This document shows, piece after piece, positions 36,504-48,224 of a DNA stretch of 64,000 nt. The DNA comes from Scleromitrula shiraiana (Eukaryota > Ascomycota > Leotiomycetes > Helotiales > Sclerotiniaceae). Position numbers and translations under genes: made by a program. Each line of letters starts with the position of its first letter. The first letter of the stretch is position 1. The notes beneath the pieces were generated by a model. It saw nothing but the letters and a program-made list of their open reading frames with translations, made no database searches and was not told where the DNA came from. The stretch is taken from NCBI GenBank assembly GCA_028455995.1, contig JABELC010000010.1, positions 1,328,001 through 1,392,000 on the forward strand. Direction: 5' to 3'.

Positions 36504-38622
36504 ATGGGATTGGTTGACTTGGGTCATGAAGCAGATCCCGTGCTCACACGGATCGTCAACGAGGACAAGATCCCGTGGTACAAGAAACCCAACTTGAGAT
36601 ATCTGTATCTCCTGTTATATCCGACCTGTATGGGGATTGAGATGACTTCGGGTTTCGACTCCCAGATGATTAATGGGTTGCAATTCATCCCGGCCTGGAA
36701 TAAATGTGAGCTACCTGGTTTATGTAGGTCAATTTCAACTAACAAGGGATTGCCCCAGATTTTGGTGTACCGACAGTCGATGCAGCTGGTGTATCAACAT
36801 ATGCCCTCAAAGCAGAGCTGTTGGGTATTGTGGCTGCGGCGTATAGCCTGGGTGCTATTATCTCCGTTCCATTCGTACCGGTTGTAGCTCGGCGTTTTGG
36901 TCGCCGATGGTCCATCATGTTTGGTTCGCTTGTGATGGTTCTCGGCTCTATCGTTCAGGGGTTTTCAGTTCATGGTGATCTGGATCAATATTCTGTGTTG
37001 GAGAACTCCTTGCTGATGATTATGTAGCTGCAATGTACATCATCGCGAGGGTTTTTCTAGGCTTTGGTATTGTGTTTGCAATCGTATCTGGCTCGGCTAT
37101 GCTCGGTGAGTTGGCGTATCCAAAGGAAAGACCCGTTATGACTTCATTGTTCAATGCATCTTGGTTTGTTGGTTCCTTGATAGCATCTGGGATAACGGTT
37201 CGTACTGCTACTATTGCAACAGATTGGGGGTGGCGAATCCCTTCCCTTCTTCAGGCTTGCCCATCACTTATTCAAGTCTTCTTTGTGTTGTGAGTATCGA
37301 AGGTCTGAGATTAAGATGCCATACTATATCTAACAGCACTAAAGTTTCCTGCCCGAAAGTCCTAGATATCTTATTAGCAAGGATAGAAGGGACGAAGCTT
37401 TCGATATATTGGTCAAGTATCATGCCGAGGGTGACAGAGACTCAGTATTTGTTCGTGCCGAGATGACACAAATTGAGACAACGATCAGACTGGAGCTTGA
37501 AGCCACTAAACAAACCTGGATGGATGTGTTCAAGACGCCTGGGAAGAGACGCCGAGTTTACTTAGCAACCGCTATGGGATTCTTCACACAGTGGTCTGGC
37601 AACACACTAATATCGTGAGTATCCATACTTCACTAGCATCATGGCCAATTCTCATAGATATTATCTCATCAATCACAAATATAGATTCTATCTTTCCAAA
37701 ATTCTTGCTATGATTGGTTATACCGATACACACACAAAAACAATGATCAACCTAGGTAGCACAGCATGGTATTTCATCTCTGGAACAGCACTCGCACTAT
37801 TCGTGACTCGTTACAAACGTCGAACTATGTTTCTCATCTCTGCTTGCAGCATGCTCTTAGTCTATATTGCTTGGACAATCAGTATGCAGCGAGCCATGCT
37901 CGCATATGAAACCAAAAACCCCAATAAAGCTGCTGCGATAACTACTCTATTCTTCATATTTCTTTACTCGCCTTGCTATAATATTGGAAATAATGCTTTG
38001 ACGTATAGTAAGTGATTATCGCGTTTCGTTGACCTCACCCCCCATATGAAGATGAAATTCCCCCAAACATCCGCAAGAAATCTAACAGAAGATCACACCC
38101 AACCAGCCTACCTCGTAGAACTTTTCCCCTACACTGATCGTTCACGCGGCATATCAATAGAACAATTCTTTGGCCGCGGCGCCAACTTCTTTACCACCTA
38201 CGTTAACCCCATTGGTATGACCAATATCGGCTGGAAGTATTTGATTATGTATTGTGTTACCATCTGTATCGAAATCTTAGTGATCTATTTCTTCTATCCC
38301 GAGACGCAGGGAAGAACATTAGAGGAACTTGCGTTCCGTAAGTATTTCTTTTTTATTTGGCGCGCTCTTATCTATCCTCTAGTTTTGAACTGTATATTTT
38401 CCACGAGTGGGGGAGACGGCTCTTAAGGATTGCATGCAAATATACTTTGTTAAGACAAAGGATGCGTGTAGTGCTTACCTATTCTAATTTCTAGTCTTCG
38501 AGGATAAATCGTTGGCGGATAAAGCAGTTATTGCTGTGGAGAAAACGCTTCATTTGGACAAGCATGACGACGACGAAAATAAGCGTCAAAATACACATGA
38601 ACATACTGAGATGGTAAATTAG
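36504..38622 (+). CDS. MFS sugar transporter (sugar porter family)
   Basis: 543 aa in seven exons: 36504-36705, 36759-36974, 37028-37289, 37345-37614, 37685-38007, 38107-38337, 38495-38622. All introns are GT-AG and all phases join correctly. Family marks: FDSQMINGLQ after TM1, ARRFGRRWSIMFG (loop 2-3 signature), IIARVFLGFGI, ERPVMTSLFNASWFVG, FFLPESPRYLISKDRRDEA in the central loop, RYKRRTMFL, VELFPYTDRSRGIS and FFYPETQGRTLEEL. These are hallmarks of proton-coupled fungal hexose/lactose-permease-type carriers in the plasma membrane. The start ATG gives MGLVDLGHEADPV; an upstream in-frame TTG was not used. The C-terminal tail is acidic and His-rich. The gene is intact although both flanking genes are broken. 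The substrate is not predictable. Confidence 0.95.
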
Positions 38623-39525
38623 CTTTTTGGGGATTATCATGAAGCTCAACGAACTTTTTCCATTCGTTTTATATATAAATTGGGGGAAATGTCAAGATTC
38701 CCCTGTTTTCTCTGGGCGTTTCCGAGACACCCACTTCATGATTCATGATGATTTTTTACATTTCAACAACAAACTTCTGCTATCATTTAGTTTGAGAACA
38801 TGAGATAGCTATATATCTACCATATCCAACGAAACCCATATCGTCGCATCAAAGATGCGGCACAATGCCGAGAAATCGAATCAGGCACAATGAGAATGGA
38901 TCAAATATTGGTAATTGCTTTTGGAAATGTCCTTTTTTTTCCCATTTTTCGTTCTAATCGGGCAATTAAGTTTTTTTCATTCAGGAATTGCTTGTAGTAC
39001 CTCAGCTGCCATGTTCTTCGTTCGTTTCTTTGTTCACTCACTCAATCTTTCACACTCTTTTTAATTTCTTGTTGGTTGTGGGTTGGTTGATCGATATGTT
39101 TACATTTATTTTTAAATATTGAGAGAGAAGACCATTCTTGTGCGTTCTTCTTACTCCTTTAAACATTGCCGTTAGTTTTCTGAGAATTGCTGGACTGAAC
39201 TGTTGGATCGTTCAACATCACCCTTTCTTGCCCTACGTATATATACCCTGCATCCGTGGATTTTCTCCACACCCTTGCTGGCAATCCTCATTTTGGTGCC
39301 GATATTCGATCTTCTATCTTCTTATAAAGTAGATGGATCGTACATATCTAGTTCAAATTGCGTGCTTGATGCCCCTACTGTCATATCTCGATCTCATATC
39401 ATTCCCATTTCATAATGCGGGGAAGTCGTTTGTTCTCCCTCATATTCCCCTTTCAAGTCATTATCACAAATCTCCTCATCGTTACGATCCTAGCAAATGG
39501 AAAAACACTCCCACTTTTTCAATCT
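38623..39525. other. intergenic region between the MFS gene and the ASST pseudogene
   Basis: Pyrimidine-rich towards the right, which suggests an old promoter for the arylsulfotransferase gene. Open frames at 39138-39415 encode a hydrophobic stretch (FSTPLLAILILVPIFDLL) that could be the original signal/anchor exon of that gene, but no splice path was fixed. Confidence 0.4.
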
Positions 39526-41397
39526 CAGGATTTCGACGAGGGGAAATTAGGCATCTATCCTAATTGAGCCTATATAACTCACCCGGATTTTACTTCCCCA
39601 AAGTTGAATATCCTAAGAGCGGATGAAAGATGTAATGATGGTTTGTATACTACGATTAGTCTTCGAGGGGATAAAGTAGAGTTGAAGGGTCAAAGTCCAA
39701 TGATGTTCGATAAAAGGGGATTTTGGTATGGATGAATGTCTCGTATGGGGAAACTTTTGGTTTGAATGTTCAGAGTTATAACGGCCAGGATTATCTCTCT
39801 TTTTGGCAAGGTGATGATTCTGTAGGTGGTCATGGTGAAGGTGTTTATATACTTGTAAATCAGAACACGTTTCTTAGTCCTCCTTCCCTTTCGCTCCTTC
39901 CCCTGTCCCCAATACAACCATGTCATGAATTCCATGATATACCAACTAAACCATCTAGCTGAACTCACAATACAAAGAAGCCTGCCGTACAACGGCGGGT
40001 AATGGACTTCTCGGTGACCTTCATGAATTCCGCATTACCCCCCCCCAAGGAACAGTACTAGTAACGTAATACATTCTAAAAGAAACCCAAATCACCTATC
40101 GTCAAAAGACCCGCAACGGTTTCATTTGGGATTCCCTTTTCCAAGAAATATCTCTTGCAACTAACGAAGTCCTCTTCGAATGGCATGCCTCAGATCACTA
40201 TTCCACATCTGACAGTAAATTCCCCACTGGTTCAGCCGGGCTCCGAAGATCTCATGCTTATGATTTCCTCCATATCAACAGTGTTGATAAAGATGAGGCT
40301 GGGAACTATCTCATCAGTAGTAGATATATGAGAAGCCTGGCATATATACGTGGAACTACGGGAGAGATTCTTTGGCAATTAGGAAGGAAACGTAAGAGTT
40401 TTACCGATTTGAGTGGAGGCAAAGCAACGCATTTCGAATGGCAACATGATGCTAGATGGAACGCTGATCCTAGCGGAATCACGTTATTTGATAATGGAGC
40501 ACGATATGGCCTTCACCCTCGGGTTGAGCATTCCCGTGCAATTCATATAAAAGTTGATTTGGAAGCCATGACGGCGGAACTTGTCAGTGAATATATTAAT
40601 ACCTGGAATATCATCAGTACTAGTCAGGGAAGCATGCAGATTTTGGAGAGTGGTAATGTTTTGATGGGTTATGGATATAATGCGGCGTGGACGGAGTATA
40701 GTGGGGAGGAAGAAGTGTTATGTGATGTTCATGTGGGGAGCGAGAAGGGGTTTAATACGGGAGCCGTACAGACATACAAGGTTTTGAAGGGGAAGTGGAC
40801 AGGAAGGCCAGAGGGGAAGCCAAGTGTCGTAGTTCAAAAGGGGGGAGGTTGTACGTTAGTTGGAATGGAGCGATGGAGGTTAGAGGGTGGAGGGTGGAGG
40901 GGAGAAGATTTGGAGAAGAGGGCGAGAAATGGACGGAGGTTAGAGGGTGGAGTGGAGGGGTTTGAAACAAACATTCGTTTTCCATTCGATGCTTGGTGTT
41001 GGGTAAGGGTTGTGGCGATGGATGAGGAGGGTGGGAATTTAAGATTAGTGAAGAGGTTGCGACTGGGACAGCATGTGATAAAACGGTATGTTATGTCATC
41101 GCTTTCATCATAATATTCTGATATTTGCATGGAAGAAGTTTTACTAATTGTGCGTTATCAATCAAGGTCGACGTATCCGAATCAACTGTAATAATCGACA
41201 ATGCCGGAAGTCCGGAAGCAGAAGCACCAGAATTAGAGAAATCCCTCTTAGCTTCAATGACTATGCCATCAACGCGACTTTTGGAGTTCATCGGAATGAT
41301 TGGGTTCGGAATTGGAGCATTTGAAATATGGCGAAGAAAATTTTGGAGACGAACACTATTTGGTTTGGGTTATAGAGCTCTTCCTGTTCATTCGTAA
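39526..41397 (+). pseudogene. arylsulfotransferase (ASST)-family gene, disrupted
   Basis: Coding traces run from DFDEGKLGIYPN through AYITHPDFTSPKLNIL, DGLYTTISLRGD, VWMNVSYGETFGLNVQSY, YLSFWQGDDSVGGHGEGVY, GNGLLGDLHEFRIT, LFEWHASDHYS, GEILWQLGRKRKSF and FEWQHDARW to a C-terminal hydrophobic segment (LLEFIGMIGFGIGAFEI). This is the fungal arylsulfotransferase-like secreted/anchored family. Three lesions are visible: TGA at 39565-39567 where a Trp-like codon is expected, a -1 shift at the T4 run 39721-39724 between DKRG and LVWMN, and TAA at 40067-40069. A normal intron (39855-39958) is still recognisable between the last two. A second lies near 41086-41167. The conserved frame after 40070 suggests recent inactivation. 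Assembly error could mimic one lesion but is unlikely to explain all three. Confidence 0.8.
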
Positions 41398-44300
41398 TAC
41401 AGTCTACCTATTTACATAGCTTAATAGTTCTACTTACAAACATAATGATCACCGCAATTTACGAAACAAACACTGCGACGAGAAGAGAATTGGGCCCCAC
41501 GACGACCTCCACGGAATCACATAGAGAAAGAATCCATGCTTCAATAAAGAGCAATACTACGCTGGCGCGGTAGATACGCAGCTGAGTCAGAAATATTGAA
41601 CGGGTAAATAACGGTATTATATTATAAATATATGTTGAAGGTAGCTGAGTGGTCAGCCCCTGGCATCCTAGTTTTCAAGGATGATGTTGACAGACCATGT
41701 TAGTTAACACAAGAGGTGGATGTCAGAAATACCTACGTAAATTACCTGGTTCGTGAGCAGTAGTTGATCGGCACTTCCGTACATTTTAACCTCCAGAAAT
41801 CCATAGTATAGGGTAGGATTAGAAGCTTACCTTGCCAAAAGCTTATCAGTATTATTCCAGAATGGGACAGAACAGATTCATTGAGATCCTGCGCATCTCA
41901 AAGCAGAGGATTTGGCGGATGTCATGCGGTAAGCTTTTAGATCCTGCAGCCATTCGGAAGCTTATGTTTCATGGTGTCAATTCCTTGCCAAAGACTGGTG
42001 GAAGAACGAGTAGATGTATGTTTCAAACTCAATTGATTCCACATGGCCATGAAGTAAAGGCCCCAGCTAAATAAACGGATTTAAACAGAAACTTACAATT
42101 AACAAAAGTGAGCAGATTCAAGGTAAGCTTGAAAGCTTATGCAGTGGTAGCAATATCCACTACTTCATCAAAAGGCCGTGAATTTGACCGGGGAGTTTAG
42201 TGGCTTCAATGTTTTTATCCACCGCTCTTCAGCGAGAAATTTCAGCTGAAGATATTTTTGATATGCCGTGTAACTCGATATAAGCACCCCAGTTAATGAC
42301 GGGAAATCCCGAATGTGCCTGCTTATGTAGTCATACTCATATCTGAGTTTGTACAGAAGCTTTTAATAAGGTCCAATCATATGCGCGCACATGAATATAA
42401 TTCTTCCCGACCAGACCCGTGTGTATGTGATGAAGCTGAATAAATTCCGCGTTTTGCTATTTCGTCTCGCTCGGGTGCGGGGTCCTCTGCATTCATTCAT
42501 TGTCCCTTAACCGCAGTTTTGTGTAGCTATTTCAAAGACTTAGCGAAGGTATAAATTTTGACTTCAGCGAATGATTTGGAGAAGGTCTGGATCGGTGGCA
42601 GGAACCTTTTGCCATTCTAGACCAAGAACTAGATAATCGACGAATGTATTGTGACTTGGCTGAAGTGTTGCACAAGGATTGGGCGCCGCAATGTTGCTTT
42701 TGTGAGAGGGTTGCTCCACTTTGTCGTGACATTGCTCTGCTCGGCCAACTTGTGGTATGTTTGACATTCGTGGTGTCGCTTTATCTGCGATTGATAAAAC
42801 CAAACATGCAAATTTTTGTTGAGCGCATTTTGCGTCCAACGAACATGAAGCTGCTGACGTTCATTCAAGGCAGATATCAATGATATTCATGATGTTGTAT
42901 GTTCGTTGGGGCGCCTCTAATATAAAACTATGAATCGTCGTACATGTGGAGTTCGTAAAAGTAACAACTCGTTCGAGTATTTGGTTCTTGTGGCTGATTC
43001 GAGAATACTTGTCGAATGAATAGCTCGCATAGCTGGGAATTTTGGCAGGGAATCGTACCAGCTTTGATAATGCTTGAAATTGGTTGTTTCCTGCTACTCG
43101 GTGTTGAATAATTTGCACAATTCAAGGAAATGTCAATATCAAGGAGATAGATACTCAAGAGGAGAACTTTTGCGATTCTGCAGAATTGTGAACGTAGGTA
43201 GGTGTATAGGAATACCTCCCATGTAGATGAGACGAAGAAACCCAGAAATTGGATATGTGATGTAGTATGATAACGTATTGAGCTTGAAGATTTCAAATTC
43301 TTTCCTCGTCTTCTCCTCCATTGAAAACACGATCTGCGCACTATCTTCCCCAATCTTTTAATTCTATTATGTTCTTTATGCGATGCCGGTAGTTCTATAT
43401 TCACATCGTATCGCGACAAAAGATAAATTCGAAGAGGGTGGTGTTCATTGCGACCTGCCCGATGAAAACTTGTCCGAAATTTACCACCATTAACATTCGA
43501 AAAAGTACTCCTCAAGGAGAATTCTCATGATATTTCTATTCGCCACAATACGACTTTCGACGGAAGAGATAACGCCAGAATGATTTCTAAGTCCAATGGT
43601 AATTCAATGTTAGCCTTCTGGTGGTCTTGGTATAAACATATGTTAGACATGGTGGTGTTTAAGTGACCTAAAAGGGGTTCCGGGAGAGTATTCTACATAC
43701 CTTATATGATGCAATTGATGCAACCAAAAGATAAGCATAAGCACAACCTAGGTTCGAGGTTACGTATACGTGATATGTGATTAGAATGATGGTACGTACG
43801 TGTCAAGGTTTCTCCCACAATTAGATTTGGGGAAGGGAAGAATATGTAGAGGTTGCTCATATGCATGTAGAGGGTTTCAAGATTCCAAAAAGGTCGCCAT
43901 GATCCACGAGTACCTAGGTAGTGAGTGTGAATAGTAATATGGAGATGCTGTAGAGAATTGTCAAACTCTACCGGTTCCCCGTATCTACTTTGAGTTCTGA
44001 ATTGCGAGGTCTTGGCGTCACTCGCTTAAATATGAAAGCGGTATTTTTACACGCTAGGTGGGGCAATCCTAATACTCCCCGGTGATGGCAACCAAAGGGT
44101 TCCAGGCCTAATTCAACTCCATAAAGCACCGCCATAAAGTTTATTTTTACTGAGAATCAAGGGGGTGCATTAGAGGTAGCTAGGTGATAGGTGTGCTCGA
44201 GACACTATAGGGTGGTATCGAAAGGAAACTATAGCTTTTACCCTCCCCTGAAAACAATATATTCCTGTTCAAACTATTGCTTCAAGTTCCTTGCTGCTGT

Positions 44301-45881
44301 TGGTGCTGCTAACGTTACTTCTGCCACTTTCCACTGCCGCAATACTCCGAGGAATTTTCGAAGAAACTTGAAAGGATACAGTAAGTTGTAATCTTGGTGG
44401 TATCTAGTCTGACCATCATACTGGACTTGTATATCTGATAGCAATATATCTTCAGCATTTCCTATGCCATAGATCAGCATTCAACAATACTTCAACACTG
44501 CTGTCCTGATTTCATAAAAATTACATTTTGGATAATTGTTCGATAAGGCTGATAAGTGAGCGACGACATCGAAGACCGTTACTCCAGCCCAAACGCCATC
44601 TAGGTCAGTGAACATTCATTCTTTCTCGCGGACACCGGAACAGCACGTGAAAAGATCCTTGATGCATTTCAGGCTTCTGTTATGGACAACATACGGTATA
44701 CATGTACACTCTGAAGTTTGGGCATGTACATGTACTACTAGGTACTTCCTTCAAGCCATCATGCAAGGTTCAGCTTCCACTCTATCCACCCATTAGTCCA
44801 ATTTATTCATCCACCAATACTTGGAACATGTACCTAATATGTTCAATTTACCAGTAGCCTACCAAGGTACAATACTCCGTTTGATATGAGGGATTAAACT
44901 TCTAGAATCATCGATCTGTCATCCCGTAACAAATCAATAATTGTTATACGATACCGGCACCCCTCCTACTCAGAGGAGTCAAATACCCCATGACATCCTC
45001 GTAGGATTCTCCAATCACGAAACGAGGATAAGATATCATAAAGCAATTGACCAAATATACATACGATGGCAAGTTATTAGTGATAGAGTTTGGTGAAGGT
45101 TACGTAGTTATACACCCATTCAGCTAACCATACTCTCGAAAAAGGGTAACTTAGAATGTCATGCAGTGCTAAAGGGTAGTATATTTATGTCGTCTTGTGT
45201 TTAAGGCCAGGATGACATATGTAAGGCGTTGACAACAACTACTTTGGTACACAAGTTGCCTTGTGAGCCGTGGACTAGTGAACGGCTTCGATCACGGAGT
45301 ATCGAGTTGGGAAAGTCAGGGCGCCGAAGAGGATGAAGAAACCAAGGTGATCATCCTAGTTTAATGTAGAGAGTTTGCGATCATGAGGCCCCTTTGCGAA
45401 GAGCGCATATGTATTCGTATATCGTGAGGAATTTGTGATCCTTCATCGTCCATGTATTGGATTAAAACCAGGCTTGGAAATTTAGTACGTGAATTCTAGT
45501 TAAAAGCGTGTACTGAACTAAAGGAGTCATCGTAATTGGCCTCGAGAGGCATTATATTTGCTTGCGCAGATCATAGTCTGCGGGTCTTTAGGGACTGTCT
45601 GTGCTTGGGTGCTGGTGATCGATTGCGCTTACCCCCCTCTTCAATCTGGATGTACTGCGGGTGAATCCGTGCTGTACCGGTACTAGCTCAATATGGATTT
45701 TAGGAAGGTTGGAGGTAGAAATTTGTGAGTGAACTTGTCGTAGTACCCCCACAAATAAACTACAATCTGGCGCACCAGATGTTATCAGATACCAAACCAT
45801 GCAAGAGAAAAACGCTTATCCAGACGTCTCAAGTGGCTGTTACCCCTTTCAGATTCCCGGAGATATGAAGTGACTTACACA
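41398..45881. other. 4.5-kb gene-poor region
   Basis: The largest stretch without a supported gene. AAGCTT-containing phrases recur at 41820-42140 (for example near 41824, 41839, 41934, 41958, 42134), an irregular cluster without clear period. Open frames at 42564-42883 and 42928-43515 overlap on opposite strands and were not recognised. No RNA gene was seen. It may be decayed coding or transposon sequence. Confidence 0.5.
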
Positions 45882-46128
45882 AGAAGAATCCATTGCTGAA
45901 CCGGACACACACTGGTCAACCGGACAGTCTAATTTGATTGTGTTCTAGTAATGAATCATTATAAATTTTTATCAATACTCTATTATTAAATAGTTGAGTA
46001 TCGATCACTATTGAAGTCTATAATTACAGTTTATAAAATTTAAATTAGTATTTATATACAAAGCCTTCCCTAATTAGGTTAGATTGTCCGGTTGACAAGT
46101 GTATGCGGTTCAGCAGTGGATCCTTCTA
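45882..46128. mobile_element. 247-bp MITE-like element with about 65-bp terminal inverted repeats
   Basis: The left end (AGAAGAATCCATTGCTGAAC...) is the inverted counterpart of the right end (...GTTCAGCAGTGGATCCTTCT), with similarity through a TCAACCGGACA-G/A-TCTAA core for about 65 bp. The centre is AT-rich and non-coding. A solo right end, nearly identical, lies at 29501-29566, which shows that the family is repeated. No convincing target-site duplication was found. It lies about 340 bp upstream of the second Zn2Cys6 gene. Confidence 0.8.
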
Positions 46129-46470
46129 GTAGGGATAGCAAAGCGAGCTTTTATGATTGAGGATCTTGAGGCTCTCAGCCTGGAAAAACCAAGAATTGAT
46201 GACTCCACTCTTATGCAGCAGGGTAACACTAAGCTCATTCATTCTAACCATTAGGAGTCTTATTTATTCCGGACGACTACCCATATAAAGAGAATCGGTG
46301 GGCCCAAAAAGTACCATTTTACCAAGGACGTTTTCTATCCATAAGCGGTGTGGCCCGAGAGAGAATTCTTTAGCTACTTGGCGGCTATTTGACAGGCGGC
46401 TGAACCTTGCAAAACCCCAAATTGAACTTATCTTGATACTTGAAAGACAAACTTCTGTTTCCCACAATGT
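46129..46470. promoter_or_regulatory. upstream region of the second Zn2Cys6 gene
   Basis: 342 bp between the MITE and the chosen start. A minus-strand open frame crosses it and the first exon but has no recognised motif. The closeness of the MITE could place element sequence in the promoter. Confidence 0.35.
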
Positions 46471-48224
46471 ATGATTGCAAATATGGAGAAGGAAAGCAAG
46501 AGGAAGCGCAAACATCATCGGAGATCGAGGAATGGATGCTACACTTGTAAACAGCGACATACTCGATGCGATGAAGAAAGACCTTTCTGGCAAGTGCAGT
46601 CGTAGTTCTTTTTAAAAGAAGACAACGTTCTTATTAGCCAACAGTTGGCCGGAATGAGGAGAGAAGCTAACATACATGCAGTCGGAATTGCTTGAGGCTT
46701 GGTGGGGGTTGCGGCTATCCAAATGATACATCGCCAGATGATTCAGAACTCCTGCTAGATAGTCCTCCACTTGACAATGTCTTGATACAAAGAGACTCCT
46801 ATCCGCTAAGTCCGCTCACAATCGTTGAAGGAAGAGGAGTCACCTATGATCCATTCGATATCCTGCCAGCAAGCATTTCATACCAATCACATCGATTCAT
46901 TGATCATTGCTCCTTCGCTGTCTCTGCTCTCCTCGAGTTGAAGTTCGAGTGTAGGAACAAAGTCAATAACTACCAGGTCAAGAACTACCGCATCCTTGTG
47001 CGTGCCCCACCTCCAGGTGGAGCAGTGGGTGGAAAAGTATGGTCTTTTGCCATGTCGGACCCAATATTCTTGCACGGCGCATTACTTCTCACGGCTGAGC
47101 ATATGAAAGTGGTGGGCGATAAGAGCCCAGATCTTGAACCCGCACTCCTCCACCACAAAGTAGAAGTTATCCGTCTTGTCAATGAAAGACTAGGAGATCC
47201 AAGTATGGCAATTTCAGATGGAACAGTTGGCGGAATAGCATGTCTAGCTATCCTAGAGGTGGGTGCAATTCGTTGTAAAAGATAGCATGAGAACTAACGG
47301 AATAGACAGAGCTTACATGGAGCATACCAAGTGGCAGAAATGCACCTAAATGGCTTAGAGCAGTTGATGAAAATGAGGGGAGGTATACGGAACACTGAGA
47401 ACGGGGAAGTGTTGCAGCAATTGATCATGTTGTATGTATCATAATCTCGCTGCTATATCATTGTCTGACATTTATGCAGGAGCGATGTATTGACTGCGTC
47501 GGCTCTGCATACGAGCTCGCGGTTCGGTATTGATGTGGCCGCGGACGATGACGAATCATATCCAACAACAGATGTCATTTTCGCTGGAAACTTAGAACAC
47601 CACGATGTTGCTGATATAACGTACTACGAAATGACAAATGGTCTTGATTCAGATACATCAAAAATGTTCCTTGAGCTGAGAACGATCTCATACCATATCG
47701 GGGCGCAACAGCATCACACAGCCCCAACCATTGTGGGTGATAGGGTAGGAGAAGTTAGAAAATATATCGCAGAGAGGATAAATGCTGCTGGAAAAGATGC
47801 CATTGGATGGGGGACTGTTGCTTCAAAACTTACTACTTGTTATGTTACAGGAAGCCTATACCTACACCACTTACTTTTGAAAGCTCCAAGGGAAAGCTCT
47901 ATAGTTTCCCAAGCTTTATCTCATTTGAGACGAGCACTAGAGACCCCTGGGGAGTCAATACCTAATCTCACATTTCCAGCTGATTTGCTATTTTGGGTGC
48001 TTTTTGTGGCTTGTGCAGCCGCAAGAGGGGGTCCAGAAAGCACTTGGTTCTTTCAGCAATTAGCAAATTGTCGAATGGATCTGGAGATTGGAGGCTGGGA
48101 AGAAGCGAAAGAGATGCTTTGGAGGTTTGCTTGGGTGCCATATGTAGGAGATGAGATTGGAGAACAAATATGGGAAGAGGTTGGGGCGTATGATATTTGT
48201 ATGATGATGCAGGCTGAAGGTTGA
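46471..48224 (+). CDS. Zn2Cys6 transcription factor with a GC-AG intron in the zinc cluster
   Basis: 520 aa, exons 46471-46589, 46682-47258, 47310-47431, 47480-48224. Intron 1 begins GCAAGT rather than GT. Splicing there joins RPF-TG to T-CGGAATTGC, giving Cys40 and a complete cluster: Cys23, 26, 33, 40, 43 and 50 (CYTCKQRHTRC, CRNC, C), followed by GYP. Without this GC-AG intron the fourth and later cysteines are lost. Two ATGs at 46471 and 46483 are in frame; the first is used. The body has Fungal_trans_2-like segments: DHCSFAVSALLELKF, AEHMKVVGDKSP, LAILESLHGAYQVAEMHLNGLEQLMKMRGGI, and LPADLLFWVLFVACAAARGG towards the end. It is presumably a nuclear DNA-binding regulator. Targets are unknown and no adjacent gene cluster is visible. 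Confidence 0.88.

Noticed and set aside
42928..43515. 195-aa minus-strand open frame
   Set aside because: Its composition is rich in Ser, Arg and Ile without domain pattern. It overlaps other frames on both strands and has no splice or promoter support.
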